64,000 bases of DNA, from positions 6,049,114-6,113,113 of the forward strand of contig OX345647.1 of the NCBI GenBank assembly GCA_947044365.1, written 5' to 3'. Made by a program: the position numbers and the translations under genes. This document shows, one piece after another, positions 13,144 through 28,007 of the stretch (position 1 is its first letter; every line of letters begins with the position of its first letter). The notes under the pieces are model-generated. The model worked only from the letters and a program-made list of their open reading frames with translations, searched no databases and was not told the DNA's origin. The DNA is from Petrosia ficiformis (lineage: Eukaryota; Porifera; Demospongiae; Haplosclerida; Petrosiidae).

Positions 13144-14171
13144 TGCTTCAATCATTAGTCCAGACTTGGGGTTTATGCACTAGCTATACAATACAACACA
13201 TTTTATAAGTTAGCTATGTGGTACTTGTTTGGCTTCATCTGACGTTTTATTAGTGAATTATGATATATATTATTGTATTACTACAGCAATGGTTAATGAT
13301 TATTCAATTATTTATGGATAAGTTTCATTTTTAATGGATGGTACTATTACAACAGTACAGAGTGCTAGTCCAGACCAACAGGAATGATTGTCGCTGTGAG
13401 GGAGGAAAAGTAATATTAACATCCCACACCCTAACACCCTTCTAAAAAAACATTTAGGGATATAATTCCATATAAGGAAGATGACTATAGTGTATCAGTC
13501 TTTAGGCGTCAACCACATTATGTAGTAGTATGTAGGTTGTACCATAACTACATTACAACTATGTGGTCCTGTAAAATGTGAATAGTAATAATATTATAAA
13601 CACTTCATTAACTGATTGAGATAGAATTATAAAACAATAATAATATTATATTGAGTATATTCAGAATATTGACTGATGATGAAGACATAAACACTCCCAC
13701 TAGTGATATAAATAAACATGCTTGTATGTAAACAACAGATGGATTGACCTGCTGTTTGGCCAAATAATAATGAATGCCTGCCAACACATCAAAACCACAA
13801 AAATGATTCCAGATAATTAAATAGCGACATCATGTAGTCTGGATAAAAGTAATTTCAATGTATATAGTAATCACAATGAAGCCTACCAGGCCCAGCATTA
13901 CCCATACTAAATATCTGGTCAAACTACCAGGCCCAGTATTACCCATACTAAATGTCTGGTCAAACTACCAGGCCCAGCATTACCCAAACTAAATGGTCAA
14001 ACTACCAGGCCCAGTATTACCTATAAACCAGGCCCTGTATCACCCAGCTGTCTGGTCAAACTATCAGGCCCAATATTACTCATACTGATTATTTGAGGTC
14101 TTGAACTTATATAAATTCAATAATCACACAAAACAGCAAATAATTAATAATAATCATAATAATAATAACTG
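13144..14171. other. Intergenic region between ADAMTS and P450 genes
   Basis: About 1 kb without a supportable gene. It must contain the ADAMTS promoter (upstream of 13143) and the P450 3' UTR. The only structure seen is the tandem repeat at 13883-14086, listed separately. Confidence 0.5.
13883..14086. repeat. 43-bp tandem repeat (five degenerate copies)
   Basis: Copies share the core ACTACCAGGCCCAGTATTAC followed by CCATACTAAATgTCTGGTCAA. The first two copies are nearly identical; the last three have lost segments. No coding potential is seen. Confidence 0.85.
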
Positions 14172-16769
<2,598 letters not shown>

Positions 16770-16875
16770 GGTGAAAGCAGATCTGGTTCCGGCTAGACGC
16801 TCACGTATGGGTGCGGGTGTGGCCTGGACTCGACGAGACTAATAAATAGCACGTGTTGTAAACTTGTAATAAAAC
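16770..16875. promoter_or_regulatory. Divergent promoter between P450 and EXOSC10
   Basis: Only 106 bp separate the two start codons. It contains an E-box (CACGTG, in AGCACGTGTTG) about 25 bp before the EXOSC10 start and a CACGTATGGGTGCGGGTGTGG stretch. No TATA box is apparent. Shared control is inferred from distance only. Confidence 0.45.
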
Positions 16876-19800
16876 ATGGATTCATTTTTCCTGTCAAATT
16901 ACTCAAATCTGGAAGAATATTCTAAAGTTAGTATTTAAGAATATTATAATAAATGTTATTAGTTTATATTACAGGATCTGTTAAAGGAAGCTGTGAAGAC
17001 TACTAAAAAGAGTAGTTCATTACCACTATCTGGTGACGAGTTTGAGTATTATTCTAGTTTCACTGGGTTTAAAATATTTTCATCAAGAGTAGGTTCTAGA
17101 ATTAACAAACTGTAAGAGTAATATTATTCAATTGATCAATAATTTATCTATCCTTCCCTTTAGAATTGGTAAATTACTTCGATTTGAACAGGTTCCAGTC
17201 ACATGGTTGTCATGTGATCATGATGTTCAGTCTACTAGAGAAGAGATAGAAGAACAGTTTGAAGTGTTAGTGGAAGCAAATGACATTTTACTGGAGAAAG
17301 TAGTGAATAACAGATAATAATAATTAATAAACATTTATTATTATTATTATGTTAAGGGTACTCTATTAGATGAAACTTCCAATCCAAAACAAAAAGAAAT
17401 GCCAGATGTTCCCACAAGTCAAGTTGGAGAGACTCAAATAGCCTCATGGAATAAGAAAAAGGTTTGAATAGATTGTATGTAATTACATATAATGTTGAGT
17501 ATCATATTCCAGGATGTATTTAATACTCAACACTTAAAGAGTACAAACATTCCTAGACCTCAAGCAAAGTTCAAAGATATGATAGACAATAGTTCATCCC
17601 AGTTCATTCCTATACTGTATAGTAAACCTAATCAAATAGAATCATTACCTGAAGGTAGTAATACATTGTTCATTTGTACTTTTAGAATAGCATCGCGTTT
17701 TTTTTTAGTGTTTCATAAACTGCAGGCACCAACTTCTTTACAAGCCCTAATTGAGAATGCAAAAGAGTGGACTAAATCAAATGAAAGGTAAGTTTTTATT
17801 TGTGTACAATAATTATTGTTATGTGTTTTATTGTATGTAGGTGTGTACATCCTTATCTTTATGAAATACAACAGTTTGAACCACCACCAAACCAACTTAC
17901 AATCATAGAGCCGCAGGTATAATATTATTACTTATGATATAGTGTTTCATAATAGACAAATAGATGGCTAATAGCCTTGAAGACACTCCATTAATAATGA
18001 TAAGTAGTTTTGAGCAACTACAAGAATTAGTTACCGAACTTCTAACTGTCAGTGAAATTGCTGTTGATTTAGAGGTAATTTTAGTAAATTTATTACATTA
18101 AATTAGTATTGTTTTGTGATAGGCTCACTCGTATAGGTCATTTCAAGGCTTTGTATGTCTCATGCAAGTGTCAACAAGAAAGTCTGACTATATTATTGAT
18201 ACTTTAGAATTGAGACAACACATGCAATGTTTGAATGTAGTGTTCACCAATCCTAATATTGTCAAAGTAATGTTCATTGATTTCTATTGTTTTGTTATTG
18301 TAATTATACTAATAGGTAATGCATGGAGCTGACTGGGATATAACATGGCTACAAAGAGATTTTGGTATATATGTTGTAAATCTGTTTGATACTGGTCAAG
18401 CCAGTCGTGTTTTGGATCTACCACGATATTCTTTAGCTTTCTTATTAAACTTTTGTTGTAGTATTCAAGTTGATAAACAATATCAATTAGCTGACTGGAG
18501 AATAAGGTGAGATGAGATTAGTAATATTATAATAGATTATAAATGTATTTCTATTTAGACCACTTCCTCCAGATATGGTGAAGTATGCTCGTGAAGATAC
18601 TCATTATCTATTATATATTTATGACAGAATGAGAAATGAACTCCTTCGCAGAAGTAATAGTCAGAATAATGTATTATATAGTGTTATGAATAGGAGTAAA
18701 GAAATATGTATGAAGATATATGATAAACCAATATACAAGAAAAATGATTATTTGAAGTTATGCAAGAAGTTTAGAAAACCCCTGAATGCTCAACAGGTGT
18801 GTTATTATAATTATAGAATTTTGTTGACTTGTTTCCTTTAGCTTCATTGTTTAAATCTTTTGTATGAATGGAGAGATCATTTAGCTAGACAAGAAGATGA
18901 GAGTGTAGGATATGTATTACCTAATCACATGCTATTTCAGGTATTGTATATGTGCTACTATCATTATAAAGTATTAAAGGCTTTCTAGATATCTGAAAAT
19001 CTTCCTCGTGAGCCACAAGGTATATTGGCATGTTGTAATCCTGTGCCAACTCTATTGAGACAACAGTTAAATGAAGTGCATAGGCTTATACAAAGAGCTA
19101 GAGAATTTTCGGACACTGTATGATGAGATTTAATTGTTTTGTTGTTTTATTATTAATTTATTGTAGCATCAGAGTACGTCACAACACTCTATGGATGTTA
19201 GTTCAGGTAAACAATACTTTAATATTTATTAATAAATATTATAACACATGAATAGAGATATATGAAAGTACTATGGAATCATTTCATTTCTCTGATATAA
19301 AACAAACACCATCTGGTCCTCCTGTTGTTGCAGCAACACCAACAGTGCTTGCAATTGGGGTTGGTATATATTTTATTTATAATAAAATTGTTATTACAAT
19401 AATAATTATAGGATGTTTGTAAATACACCCCTCAACACATTAAATCAAATCTTGACAGATCACAAATGAAGTTTACAAATTTAATATCAATGGTGTGTGT
19501 AGTTAATATTGGTTTGTATACAACTAATAATAGTGTATCGCAATATTAGTTTATGCCTGTTCATTCTATTTCTGGTGATGACCTTACAAAAAGAACAAAA
19601 GTTTCAAAACCAATGAGGTAATTAATGAAAACTCTTTAATTAACTTGTTATTACTTTATAATTAGTTCAGTAGTGCTAGCAATAGATGATACATCACATG
19701 ATCATGATGTGGTTCTTTCAACAAAACCTCAGAAGAGAAAGATGTCTCTACGAGACAAGGTATATATATCCTGTTAGTAATAATAATAATGAATTACAAA

Positions 19801-20104
19801 ACAGGTAGAAGAAAAATCAAAGAAACCATGTCCTCCATCAGATGATAAATTTACACCATTTGAATACAGTGCTGTTGAATTCTCGTCAGTAACCAATAGT
19901 AAGTAAAGGCATTTTAGTACTCGTATTTCAACTAGTACTTGTTAAGGTCCAAAGTGTGGGATCAAAATATTTTCTCAGAGTGACAGTACTGACATGAAGT
20001 CATCTCAGAGGTCAAAAGTGAAGTTGAAGTCTAACAAATCTAGTACTTCCACAAGGAAACAATGGAACAGACAAAGTCAACAAAATTGGCCAAAGAAAGA
20101 CTAA
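16876..20104 (+). CDS. EXOSC10: EXOSC10/Rrp6, nuclear exosome 3'-5' exoribonuclease
   Basis: About 16 exons separated by short introns. The N-terminus ([20 protein letters not shown] ... IGKLLRFEQ) fits the PMC2NT domain that binds the C1D/Rrp47 cofactor. The DEDDy exonuclease core is complete: [15 protein letters not shown] (first Asp and Glu), [20 protein letters not shown] (second Asp), and [14 protein letters not shown] (catalytic Tyr and final Asp). An HRDC domain follows ([20 protein letters not shown], then [14 protein letters not shown]). The C-terminus is Lys/Ser-rich with [14 protein letters not shown] basic patches, consistent with a nuclear/nucleolar lasso. It processes 5.8S rRNA and snoRNAs and degrades aberrant nuclear RNA. 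The stop is 53 bp from the convergent ATP synthase gene. Confidence 0.9.
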
Positions 20105-20157
20105 TAATGATAACACTATATATAATGATAATTATAATATTAATGTTTCTAAGTTCT

Positions 20158-20850
20158 TCAACTCTCAAGTGCTTTAACCAGTGCTTCATAAAGGTCTAAA
20201 CCAATCTGAGCTTCTGCCTTTGATTGTTCGTTACTTGCTGATGCAAGTTGTTGTTGACTTGCTTCAAGTCCTTGACGAGCAGTCTAGTTTATACAAAAAT
20301 GTTATGATATATATATATAGACTAATTATAAACCTGAAGGTCTAGTTCTTCCAGTGGAAATGCTTCTTCTGCTAGTATTTGGACTGAACTGTCACTATTA
20401 ACAGTAACTGATCCACTACTTACTAAATGTAATATAAATTGTGATCCAATTAAAAAAAAAGTATATATATATATTATAAATATATATATAGTAAATATAA
20501 CAGATCAACATTTATATATATATATTTAGTTTTATTACTTACCAAAAAATTTAGTTATCTTATCAGATTCATACACGTTGACTACACCAGGCTTTAATAC
20601 TGCTATTGAGGGCACATGATTTGGCAAAATACCAAAACTACCTGTTGTTGAAGGAACATCAACTTGCTTTACAAGTACATCACTGTACAAAGCCTGCAAT
20701 GTATATTATTATTGACATTACATGTGGGAAATTCCATACTTTATTTGGAGAAGCAAATGTCAAAGGGAGGCCTTCTCCATTAGAATATGCCCTTCTTGCA
20801 TGGGACCATATTTTGCTTCTCAGAATACCACCCAAGAGTCTAGCAGCCAT
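20158..20850 (-). CDS. ATP5F1D: Mitochondrial ATP synthase subunit delta (bacterial epsilon homologue)
   Basis: Three or four exons on the minus strand. The start MAARLLGGILRSKIWSHARR is Arg-rich with no acidic residue, a mitochondrial targeting peptide. The mature part follows the F1 delta/epsilon family: LPLTFASPNK, then VKQVDVPSTTGSFGILPNHV, VAVLKPGVVNVYE-like (SIAVLKPGVVNVYESDKITK), SGSVTVNSDSSVQILAEEAF, and a C-terminal helical pair ending EALVKALES. This subunit sits in the central stalk of F1Fo and couples rotation to catalysis. An intron near 20440-20540 is rich in TATA dinucleotides. The gene shares a 74-bp bidirectional promoter with CENP-C that carries an NRF1-like palindrome, suitable for a respiratory gene. 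Confidence 0.88.
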
Positions 20851-20867
20851 TTTAAACTATGATCACT

Positions 20868-20885
20868 TCTGCGCATGCGCAGAAA
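20868..20885. promoter_or_regulatory. Palindromic NRF1-type site in a bidirectional promoter
   Basis: TTCTGCGCATGCGCAGAA is an 18-bp perfect palindrome containing TGCGCATGCGCA, the established binding site of NRF1. It lies 18 bp upstream of the ATP synthase delta start and 40 bp upstream of the CENP-C start, in a gap of only 74 bp. In animals NRF1 controls many respiratory-chain and cell-cycle genes, matching both partners. Binding in this organism is inferred. Confidence 0.75.
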
Positions 20886-20924
20886 TATAAGCTTGATTTG
20901 AATAATTTCATAGGCGGCAACAAA

Positions 20925-23106
20925 ATGACTGGGAAGGGAGGGTATGTTGGTAATGTTGCACTATTGTATGGGTGAGTGAAATTGTGAAAATATATCTTTA
21001 AATTACATGTTAATTATGTAATTATTCAGGGTTGACTGTGGGGAACGAAAGTCCTTGACTGGAGTTGATGATACGCTAAAAGATTACTTTGACATTCAAA
21101 AGGAATATGACGATGGTAGAAATATTATTGTGTATAATGATATAATGTATATCAATAATATTTTTAATGTATTGTATATTCACTCATAGATTCTGAGTGT
21201 GTTGATGATATTGAACAAGAGTTTTTGAAGGTTATTCAGAGAGCACATCAATCTGTTAGGTGATATGATAAGTTATGATTTACTCAAATTTTCAGCCGCA
21301 TTTAGGAATGAAAGTGAGTTACACAAGTCTTTACATAAAGAAGAGGAATTTGAAACCGTGGAAGTCAATACCAATGAAAAAGATGTTGGTAAATACTTAA
21401 CAGAAATAAATAATAAAAAATAGTAATTATTGTGAAGTTACTCTCATATGACACAGATTTACAGGACATGTCACCAGAGGACCTTACCGTACCAGATGAA
21501 GTACCTCCTACTAGGTATATATATAGCAACTTACTATATAATTATGTACACATAATTTATCTACTGAATTAGGTTAAATTTCAGTAACTGCACAAACTTG
21601 GATGATTCATCTCATGAGGATGACAATGAACTATGTCACCAAACATTATTAGCTGAGAATGGTAATGAATCACTTGACAACTCATTGATTGAAAAAGATG
21701 ATTCAACTAGATTTGTTGGGCTAACACGTCTCACACAACTTGATTTAACACACAATTGTGATGATTCTAATGATCAAACAAAGATTATAGAAGGACTTCC
21801 TGTTAATTTATCAGACACTGCCTTTTCTATACGTTCATGTATTTCAGAAAAGACACAAAGTAAACAGAAGAAAAAGAGAAAATTGCAACACAATTACGAG
21901 AAATATGATGATTCTCATGATGAAACTGAGATTATAGAAAGCCCTCCTGTTAATATAACAGACACTGCTGTTTCTGTACTGTCACAAGTTTCAGACACTT
22001 CAGAGAAAATGAAAAAGTCTTCTAGTAAGCAAAAGAGAAGGAGAAAATTATTATGTCCACCAGCTATTAAGAAACATTATAGTAAAAATAAATCCAGTGT
22101 TGTTAGAGAATATGAAGTAAAGCTTCATGATTATACCGATGAGGATAGTGATGAAGGTATAGTATGTATTTATAATAATAGTGTTTTTATATTGGTATTT
22201 ATACTATAGACTATATTGTTGAAATGGGAGGAAGGAAATATCATCGTATACCTGTGGAAAAACGTACTGAATTTACACCTGGTGTGAGGAGGAGTAAACG
22301 CACAAGAATACAGACACTTGATCCTACTCAATATATACAATATGATCATTACTGGGGAAAGACTCCAATGAAAAGGCTAGGTAATTAGTACATGGTTATT
22401 AATGGTGTATATTATTATGTTGGCAGGAGCTGAAGCTCAGTACATAATGAAACCAGTAGAAGTAAAACAAACAAAATCAGTGAAACAAAGGCTTGTTACT
22501 GAACAAGTAATGTATTTTTTGTAATAAATAATAATTTAATTTAAATTTCCACAGGAAGAACATTTCATTCCATTGCAAGATTCCGTTAGTGGAGACACTA
22601 TTGATCATAGAATTGGTATGCTCATAGTGATTATGATAATTTATAATTACACATTGTCCCATAGCTATTCCTTTATCATTGACCACACCTACTAATGTCA
22701 GAGGTGAAGATATATCTCCTGGAGATGATGTCATCATTCATAAATTTATGGCAGAGAAAAAATTCAATAGTGGTTATATATCTTTTAAAAGATTTTCTGA
22801 AAAGTCCAGATCACGTACTGGAAATAACTACATGGTGAGTTCATCAGTGACAAAAATTAATATAATGTTCTTTCTGGATATACATACAGACATTCTTTGT
22901 AATCAAAGGAAAACTTGTTGTTATTATTAATGGTCACGAGATACCAGTTTCAGCAAATACTTTCGTTAATATTCCTCCAAGTTAGTTGGTTCACACAATG
23001 AACATTATAAATATAATAATTAATCATTTCAGATACAGTTTACAGCATCACGAACACAACAAAGACACAAGCAGATGTATTCTATACTATCCTTAAGAGT
23101 ATTTAG
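20925..23106 (+). CDS. CENPC: CENP-C (inner kinetochore protein)
   Basis: About ten exons, from ATG 20925 to TAG 23106, give a protein of roughly 570 aa. Most of it is acidic and low complexity with basic clusters (QKKKRKLQ, KQKRRRKLL). The decisive parts are the CENP-C motif, GVRRSKRTRIQTLDPTQYI followed by the aromatic DHYWGKTP, which in the family contacts the CENP-A nucleosome, and a C-terminal cupin fold (SPGDDVIIHKF ... KGKLVVIINGHEIPVSANTF ... IPPNTVYSITNTTKTQADVF) like the Mif2/CENP-C dimerisation domain. Two related copies of a segment (DSNDQTKIIEGLPVNLSDTA and DSHDETEIIESPPVNITDTA) lie in the linker. The rapidly evolving linker and conserved motif plus cupin are typical. The stop is 63 bp from the convergent MED31 stop. 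Confidence 0.88.
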
Positions 23107-23169
23107 TGATATTATTGGTCTGCATTTTGAGTTACTATGATTTAGTATTGTTGCTACAAGTTACACATA

Positions 23170-23684
23170 TCATTTCATATCCATGCTTGTTGTCTGTTGA
23201 AATTGTTCTCTTTTCTTGGTATATAAATGCCAGTGTAGTAATTGTTGTTCATCAGTAAATTTGCAACAAGCAGCATTAACAAGTTCTCTTCTAAATTGTT
23301 CATATTGAAGAAGTTCCAGGAAGTGGAGACATTGTGGATATCTGAATAGTTCATAATTATACTAATTACTAACATGCACACATTATACACTCAACTTCAA
23401 AAAGGCTGCATATTCTTGTTGTTTCCAGTACTGAAGATAGTGTAAATAGTTTATAAAATTCTTGTCCTTTAAGAACCCTCTCTGAGCTAAAACTAAAGTA
23501 TACATAATTATGTATGTATAATAATAACTATTATCTAGTCTTACAATTAAGATAATGTGGATTTGACAAACATTGCACAAATTCTAGTTCAATTTGAAAT
23601 CTAATTTTCTCCTGATCTTCTGATTCTCCTATTCAAAAAGAAAGACTTATTATAATTATACTAAAAAAACTCATTACCAGTCAT
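23170..23684 (-). CDS. MED31: Mediator subunit 31 (SOH1)
   Basis: Three or more exons on the minus strand. The first coding exon is only 7 nt (ATGACTG, 23684-23678). The protein follows MED31 closely: RFQIELEFVQCLSNPHYLNF, LAQRGFLKDKNFINYLHYLQ, YWKQQEYAAFLKYPQCLHFL, ELLQYEQFRRELVNAACCKF and a short tail ending TTSMDMK. MED31 is among the most conserved Mediator subunits and sits between the middle and head modules. The gene is 54 bp from the divergent NIPSNAP gene, and its short C-terminus ends near the CENP-C stop. Confidence 0.92.
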
Positions 23685-23738
23685 AGTATAAGTAGATCAC
23701 ATGATCAAAAAAATAAACAGCCACTCCCAGAAATAGAA

Positions 23739-24971
23739 ATGTCTGTGATTATGAGGAGAGTACTACCAGGAGCCAGACTAAGAAGTTCCAAGACTTGTCT
23801 CCATTTGAGTAGGAGCTTATTTGGCTCACCTAAACAATGGAAGAAGGAATCACAGAGTAAAGTATTAGGTGATGTCTCATCTCAGGTGTTCGAATTACAA
23901 GGTTTTATTATTTTGTAGTTTAGTTATATTAATTGTGTCACTTTGTTGACCATTGTAATAAATAATTATGTTTATAACAATGCAGTACATACTGTGAAGC
24001 CAGAATACACAGAGCAATATCTCCAAACGGCGTAAGTTATTTCATTTGTAAAATAATAATTTACTGTTTTTAATAGTGAGGAGAATATGATGTCAGTATC
24101 TAGCAGAAGTGATATACCTCTTGAACTGGTTGGAAGTTGGACAACTGAGATTGGATCAAATTTAGATCAGTCAAGTTAGCAGATTTCTTGTGCTTATAAT
24201 TTAAATAACTTACTGTGATATGTTTAGTTCATTTATGGAGATATAAAGGAGGCTACTCTACAATGGATGAAGTGCTAGGCAAACTAAAGAATGATAAAGT
24301 AATGTACATGCTCCTATAATTTCATTGAAGTTATGTTTCTTTCTTGTGTAGTTGTGGGAGAAATATCAATATGATTTAAAACAGCAGATAACAGCACGCA
24401 GTAATCAAGTGCTGGTTGCTTTTACTTTCTGGGATCCTACAGCACTTGAGCTGAAGTCTCCACGAGGGTTGTACGAGTTAAGGACATATACTCTGAAGGT
24501 TAGGCTGATATTGACGTATATTTACTCTATTGTATTTTATACTAGCCTGGAGGACTGATTGAATGGGGACACATGTGGTAAGTACAGTTACACACATTTT
24601 ACATTAAAATACGCAATATATGTAGGATGCAAGGAATTAAATATCGTAAGAAAGAAGAAGCAGTTGGGGGTTGGTTTTCTCAAATTGGTGAAATGCATGT
24701 TGTACATCACTTGTGGGGTAGGATGTTCAATTACTTTTTATCCCGTGTAGTTGATGATATTTTTTTGCAGCTTATAAAAATCATGTTGATCGCCATGAAA
24801 CACGTCAAGCTGCTTGGGAAATGCCAGGATGGGATGAGTGTGTTCTACGAACTGGTAAGTAGTTTATTGTCTCTTTATAAAGTTTTGTCATTCATTTTAA
24901 TTCTAGTTCCACTAATACGTCACATGGAAGCTAGAATAATGACACCAACAGTATTTTCTCCTTTGCAGTAA
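23739..24971 (+). CDS. NIPSNAP-family mitochondrial protein
   Basis: About seven exons, ATG 23739 to TAA 24971, about 275 aa. The start MSVIMRRVLPGARLRSSKTC is Arg-rich and looks like a mitochondrial presequence. Two ferredoxin-like NIPSNAP domains follow. The first includes FELQVHTVKPEYTEQYLQTA, ELVGSWTTEIGSNLDQSIHL and WRYKGGYSTMDEVLGKLKND. The second includes PRGLYELRTYTLKPGGLIEW, GEMHVVHHLWAYKNHVDRHE and RQAAWEMPGWDECVLRTVPL, ending MEARIMTPTVFSPLQ. These are the characteristic blocks of NIPSNAP1/2. In mammals these proteins label damaged mitochondria for mitophagy. Which paralogue is ancestral is not resolvable here. Confidence 0.9.
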
Positions 24972-25339
24972 CACTAAAATGATAAATTATATAATATTAT
25001 ATAACTCTATAATAATAAATAATTATTAATAATAATCATTAATTATAATTAGCCACGCCCACGAGGCTGGTAATGTACTATGTGGCCATTGTACAAACTG
25101 TGTTTATATTATGAAGTAAGTTAATTTGATATTGATTTCTCTTGTCTGTTTAACATGTAAATTTACAATAGAGCTTATGCTATATATAGCATGAGAAAAT
25201 ATTCTGAAGATCTTACTGAATTACAAAATGGCAGCTGTATATAGAATCATCAGAGTCCAGACATCGAATGGCACTGCATCAAATAAGGGTAATTGTGTAG
25301 TATTTGTAACAACATATCATTATGTTTTTCATTTGCTAG

Positions 25340-26054
25340 AGAGTGAATCTTTCCCACCATATCGACAACCAAAACATGCATGCTGTTTGTGCTACATGAA
25401 CTAAGAATAAGAAGAGTGAAGCTTATAGTCGATAAAGAAGAAAGGAATATATGGATGGGCTTGAAAAAAGAGTTGACAAATCTGCTGCAGCAAATATAAA
25501 GAAGACATTAGCATCTGAAAATAAGTTAGTTCTTTTGTTTGTGTTAATAACAGTTATTATTATTAACAAATGAATGTTGTTTTTGTACATTGTTATTGAT
25601 ACAATGAAGGGAGTTACAAGCCTTTGTCTCAAAATATAATCCTTCTAAACTGCAGGCTGGTAGCTTTATGATGGTAAGTAACTACAGTTGTTTATTTAAA
25701 ATAATTATATATATTTGCATTAATTTCAGATCTTAATTCTCTCCTTCTCTTTGGTAACCGTTCCTCACTTTTACAAACCTCACATACAACCATCTTACTC
25801 TGCATTTAGTAAGTTGCTGGAAATAGGTATTCTTGTGACTAATAGCTTATATGTAGGATACCATTACATGGCTTAACACTTTGGTTCTTTAGATATAATA
25901 TATACTGGTTATTTGTGATTATTTGTACTTAGGTCATTCCCGATCTTTACTAGATATATTGGCGGATGAATTTGGAGAAGATGGCGGTATTATTGGTATT
26001 GACAGTCAAACTCCATTCCACCACTACCTTGGAAATATCGGAGTCCTGCTGTAA
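25340..26054 (+). pseudogene. CREB3/OASIS-like membrane bZIP gene, broken by two in-frame stops
   Basis: The frame TKNKKSEAYSR then stop then RRKEYMDGLEKRVDKSAAAN matches the basic region and zipper start of CREB3-family factors (consensus NKxSAxxSRxRKKEY). The TAA at 25433-25435 and a TGA about 35 nt upstream interrupt it. The rest is well kept: KTLASENKELQAFVSKYNPS (zipper) spliced to a hydrophobic segment (MMILILSFSLVTVPHF), then a lumenal tail with GHSRSLLDILADEFGEDGG, whose RSLL fits an S1P-type RxxL site, ending at TAA 26052-26054. Such proteins are ER-anchored stress factors released by S1P/S2P cleavage. A cryptic acceptor (AAAG just after the stop) could bypass both stops but would remove the DNA-binding region. 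No convincing 5' coding exon was found. Confidence 0.6.
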
Positions 26055-26660
26055 AATTCTGGAATATATCCAGTAGTCAAGACAATCTATTATTAACTGA
26101 TAATAACAGATAGTTATAGCTTCTTTTATACACAACAATTATTCAATACTTGCTATTATAAATGTATTGTTCCTATAATATTATTTTCATCATTAATTTT
26201 ACTCGGTACAGTATAACGCTAATTTAATTAATTGTGTGCGCATGCGTATAATTTAAATTTCTCAAGCAACAAAGGAAGCATGAAGACAAGATGGAGATGA
26301 GGTAAATGTGAATTGAAGAACTATTTGTGAGCAATCCTATAGCCTTTAAATATTAAATACCAGGTCTACAGATTGCTGGGACTGATGATTGCTTCTTTTT
26401 GTCATGGAATATATCCGAATATTTATGATATTTATTTTCATGTATTTCTTTAGTGCAACAAAACATGGAGAAGAGGAATAAGATTACTGGAACCTTAAAA
26501 GACATTGTTTTAGGTGAGTTTTATGTTATCATTGTTCATTCATACAGCGTGGCAAAGAAATGTTGAATTGCTGTACTAATCTAGTATTGCTAGACCTTGT
26601 TATAGTTACTAGTACTGTTATTGTGTAAAGTGTATTTATTAATTTATATTTCTATATTTT
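26055..26660. other. Intergenic AT-rich stretch
   Basis: No gene is supported. One NRF1-like half-palindrome (TGCGCATGCGTA) occurs near 26237-26248, about 40 bp upstream of an ATG (26280) that is followed by only a few codons. Confidence 0.4.
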
Positions 26661-27890
26661 TTGTATTGAGCTTCGGTATTTATTAGCTGTTGGATGTCAG
26701 ATTATAGGACAGTAATTTAGTGATATATTTTTAATCCTTTGTGTTTTTAATTACTAATATTTAAATGATATTATATTTCTGCTATTTTATATTTCTTAGA
26801 AGTTAACAAGAAATATTCAACTGGTGAGTAAATTTCCAATCTACAATGTATAATAATGTATTACTGTAGAGTTAAATCTCTTTGGAATATATATTACTAA
26901 ATACTATCTTATTCTTTGTATTGAATTTCAGACATCATGAGCTGTTAACGGCAGATTATAGGACAGTAATTTAGGAGTGTATTTTCAGAGTAGATTTAAC
27001 CCAATCTACCTGTAATTTAATCTACAGTAAATACCAATATTGAAAAATTATTATAATATATATTAACTTTTTTCATATGCTGAGCTACTGAAAGCGAAAA
27101 GATAACCACTTTCAACAGGTGAGTAAATTCCTAATCTACAATGTATAATAATGTATTACCGTAGAGTTAAATCTCTTTGGAATATATACATTTCTAAATA
27201 CTATCTTATTCTTTGTATTGAATTTCAGACACCATGAGCTGTTAACGGCAGATTATAGGACAGTAATTTAGGAATGTATTTTCAGAGTAGATTTAACCCA
27301 ATATACCTGTAATTTAATCTACAGTAAATACCAATATTGAATAATTATTATAATATATATTATCTTTTTTCATATACTGAGCTACTGAAAGCAAAAAGTA
27401 CAAAAAGATAACTACTTTCAAGAGGTGAGTAAATTCTTAATCTACAATGTATAATAATGTATTACTGTAGAGTTAAATCTCTTTGGAATATATATTACTA
27501 AATACTATCTTATTCTTTGTATTGAATTTCAGACACCATGAGCTGTTAACGGCAGATTATAGGACAGTAATTTAGGAATGTATTTTCAGAGTAGATTTAA
27601 CCCAATATACCTGTAATTTAATCTACAGTAAATACCAATATTGAATAATTATTATAATAATTATATATTATCTTTTTTCATATGCTGAGCTACTGAAAGC
27701 GAAAAGATAACCACTTTCAACAGGTGAGTAAATTCCTAATCTACAATGTATAATAATGTAATACTGTACAGTTAAATCTCTTTGAAATACATATATATTT
27801 CTAAATATTTATCTTATGTTCTTGTATTGAATTTCAGACACCATGAGCTGTTGATGGACAGTAATTTAGAAATGTATTTTCTTAATACAA
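26660..27890. repeat. About 300-bp tandem repeat with exon-like splice signals
   Basis: Four units start with the donor-like AGGTGAGTAAATTCC near 26822, 27118, 27423 and 27721, giving periods of about 295-305 bp. Each contains an acceptor-like TGTATTGAATTTCAG followed by the exon-like ACACCATGAGCTGTTAACGG and CAGATTATAGGACAGTAATT. A degenerate leader copy of the last block lies near 26690 and a trailing one near 28222. No unit has a continuous reading frame. Confidence 0.85.
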
Positions 27891-28007
27891 CTGTACTGTA
27901 GTTTAATTCATTTTGTATACTTTGTGTTTGGAAATTCTTATAACAATAATTTTTAGGACAATGTGACAAATTTTTGTATTGAGATTAATAATTTTTAAGC
28001 AGCAAAT

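Noticed and set aside
25423..25632. 69-codon minus-strand frame
   Set aside because: It is antisense to the bZIP-like exon and its intron and has no features of its own.
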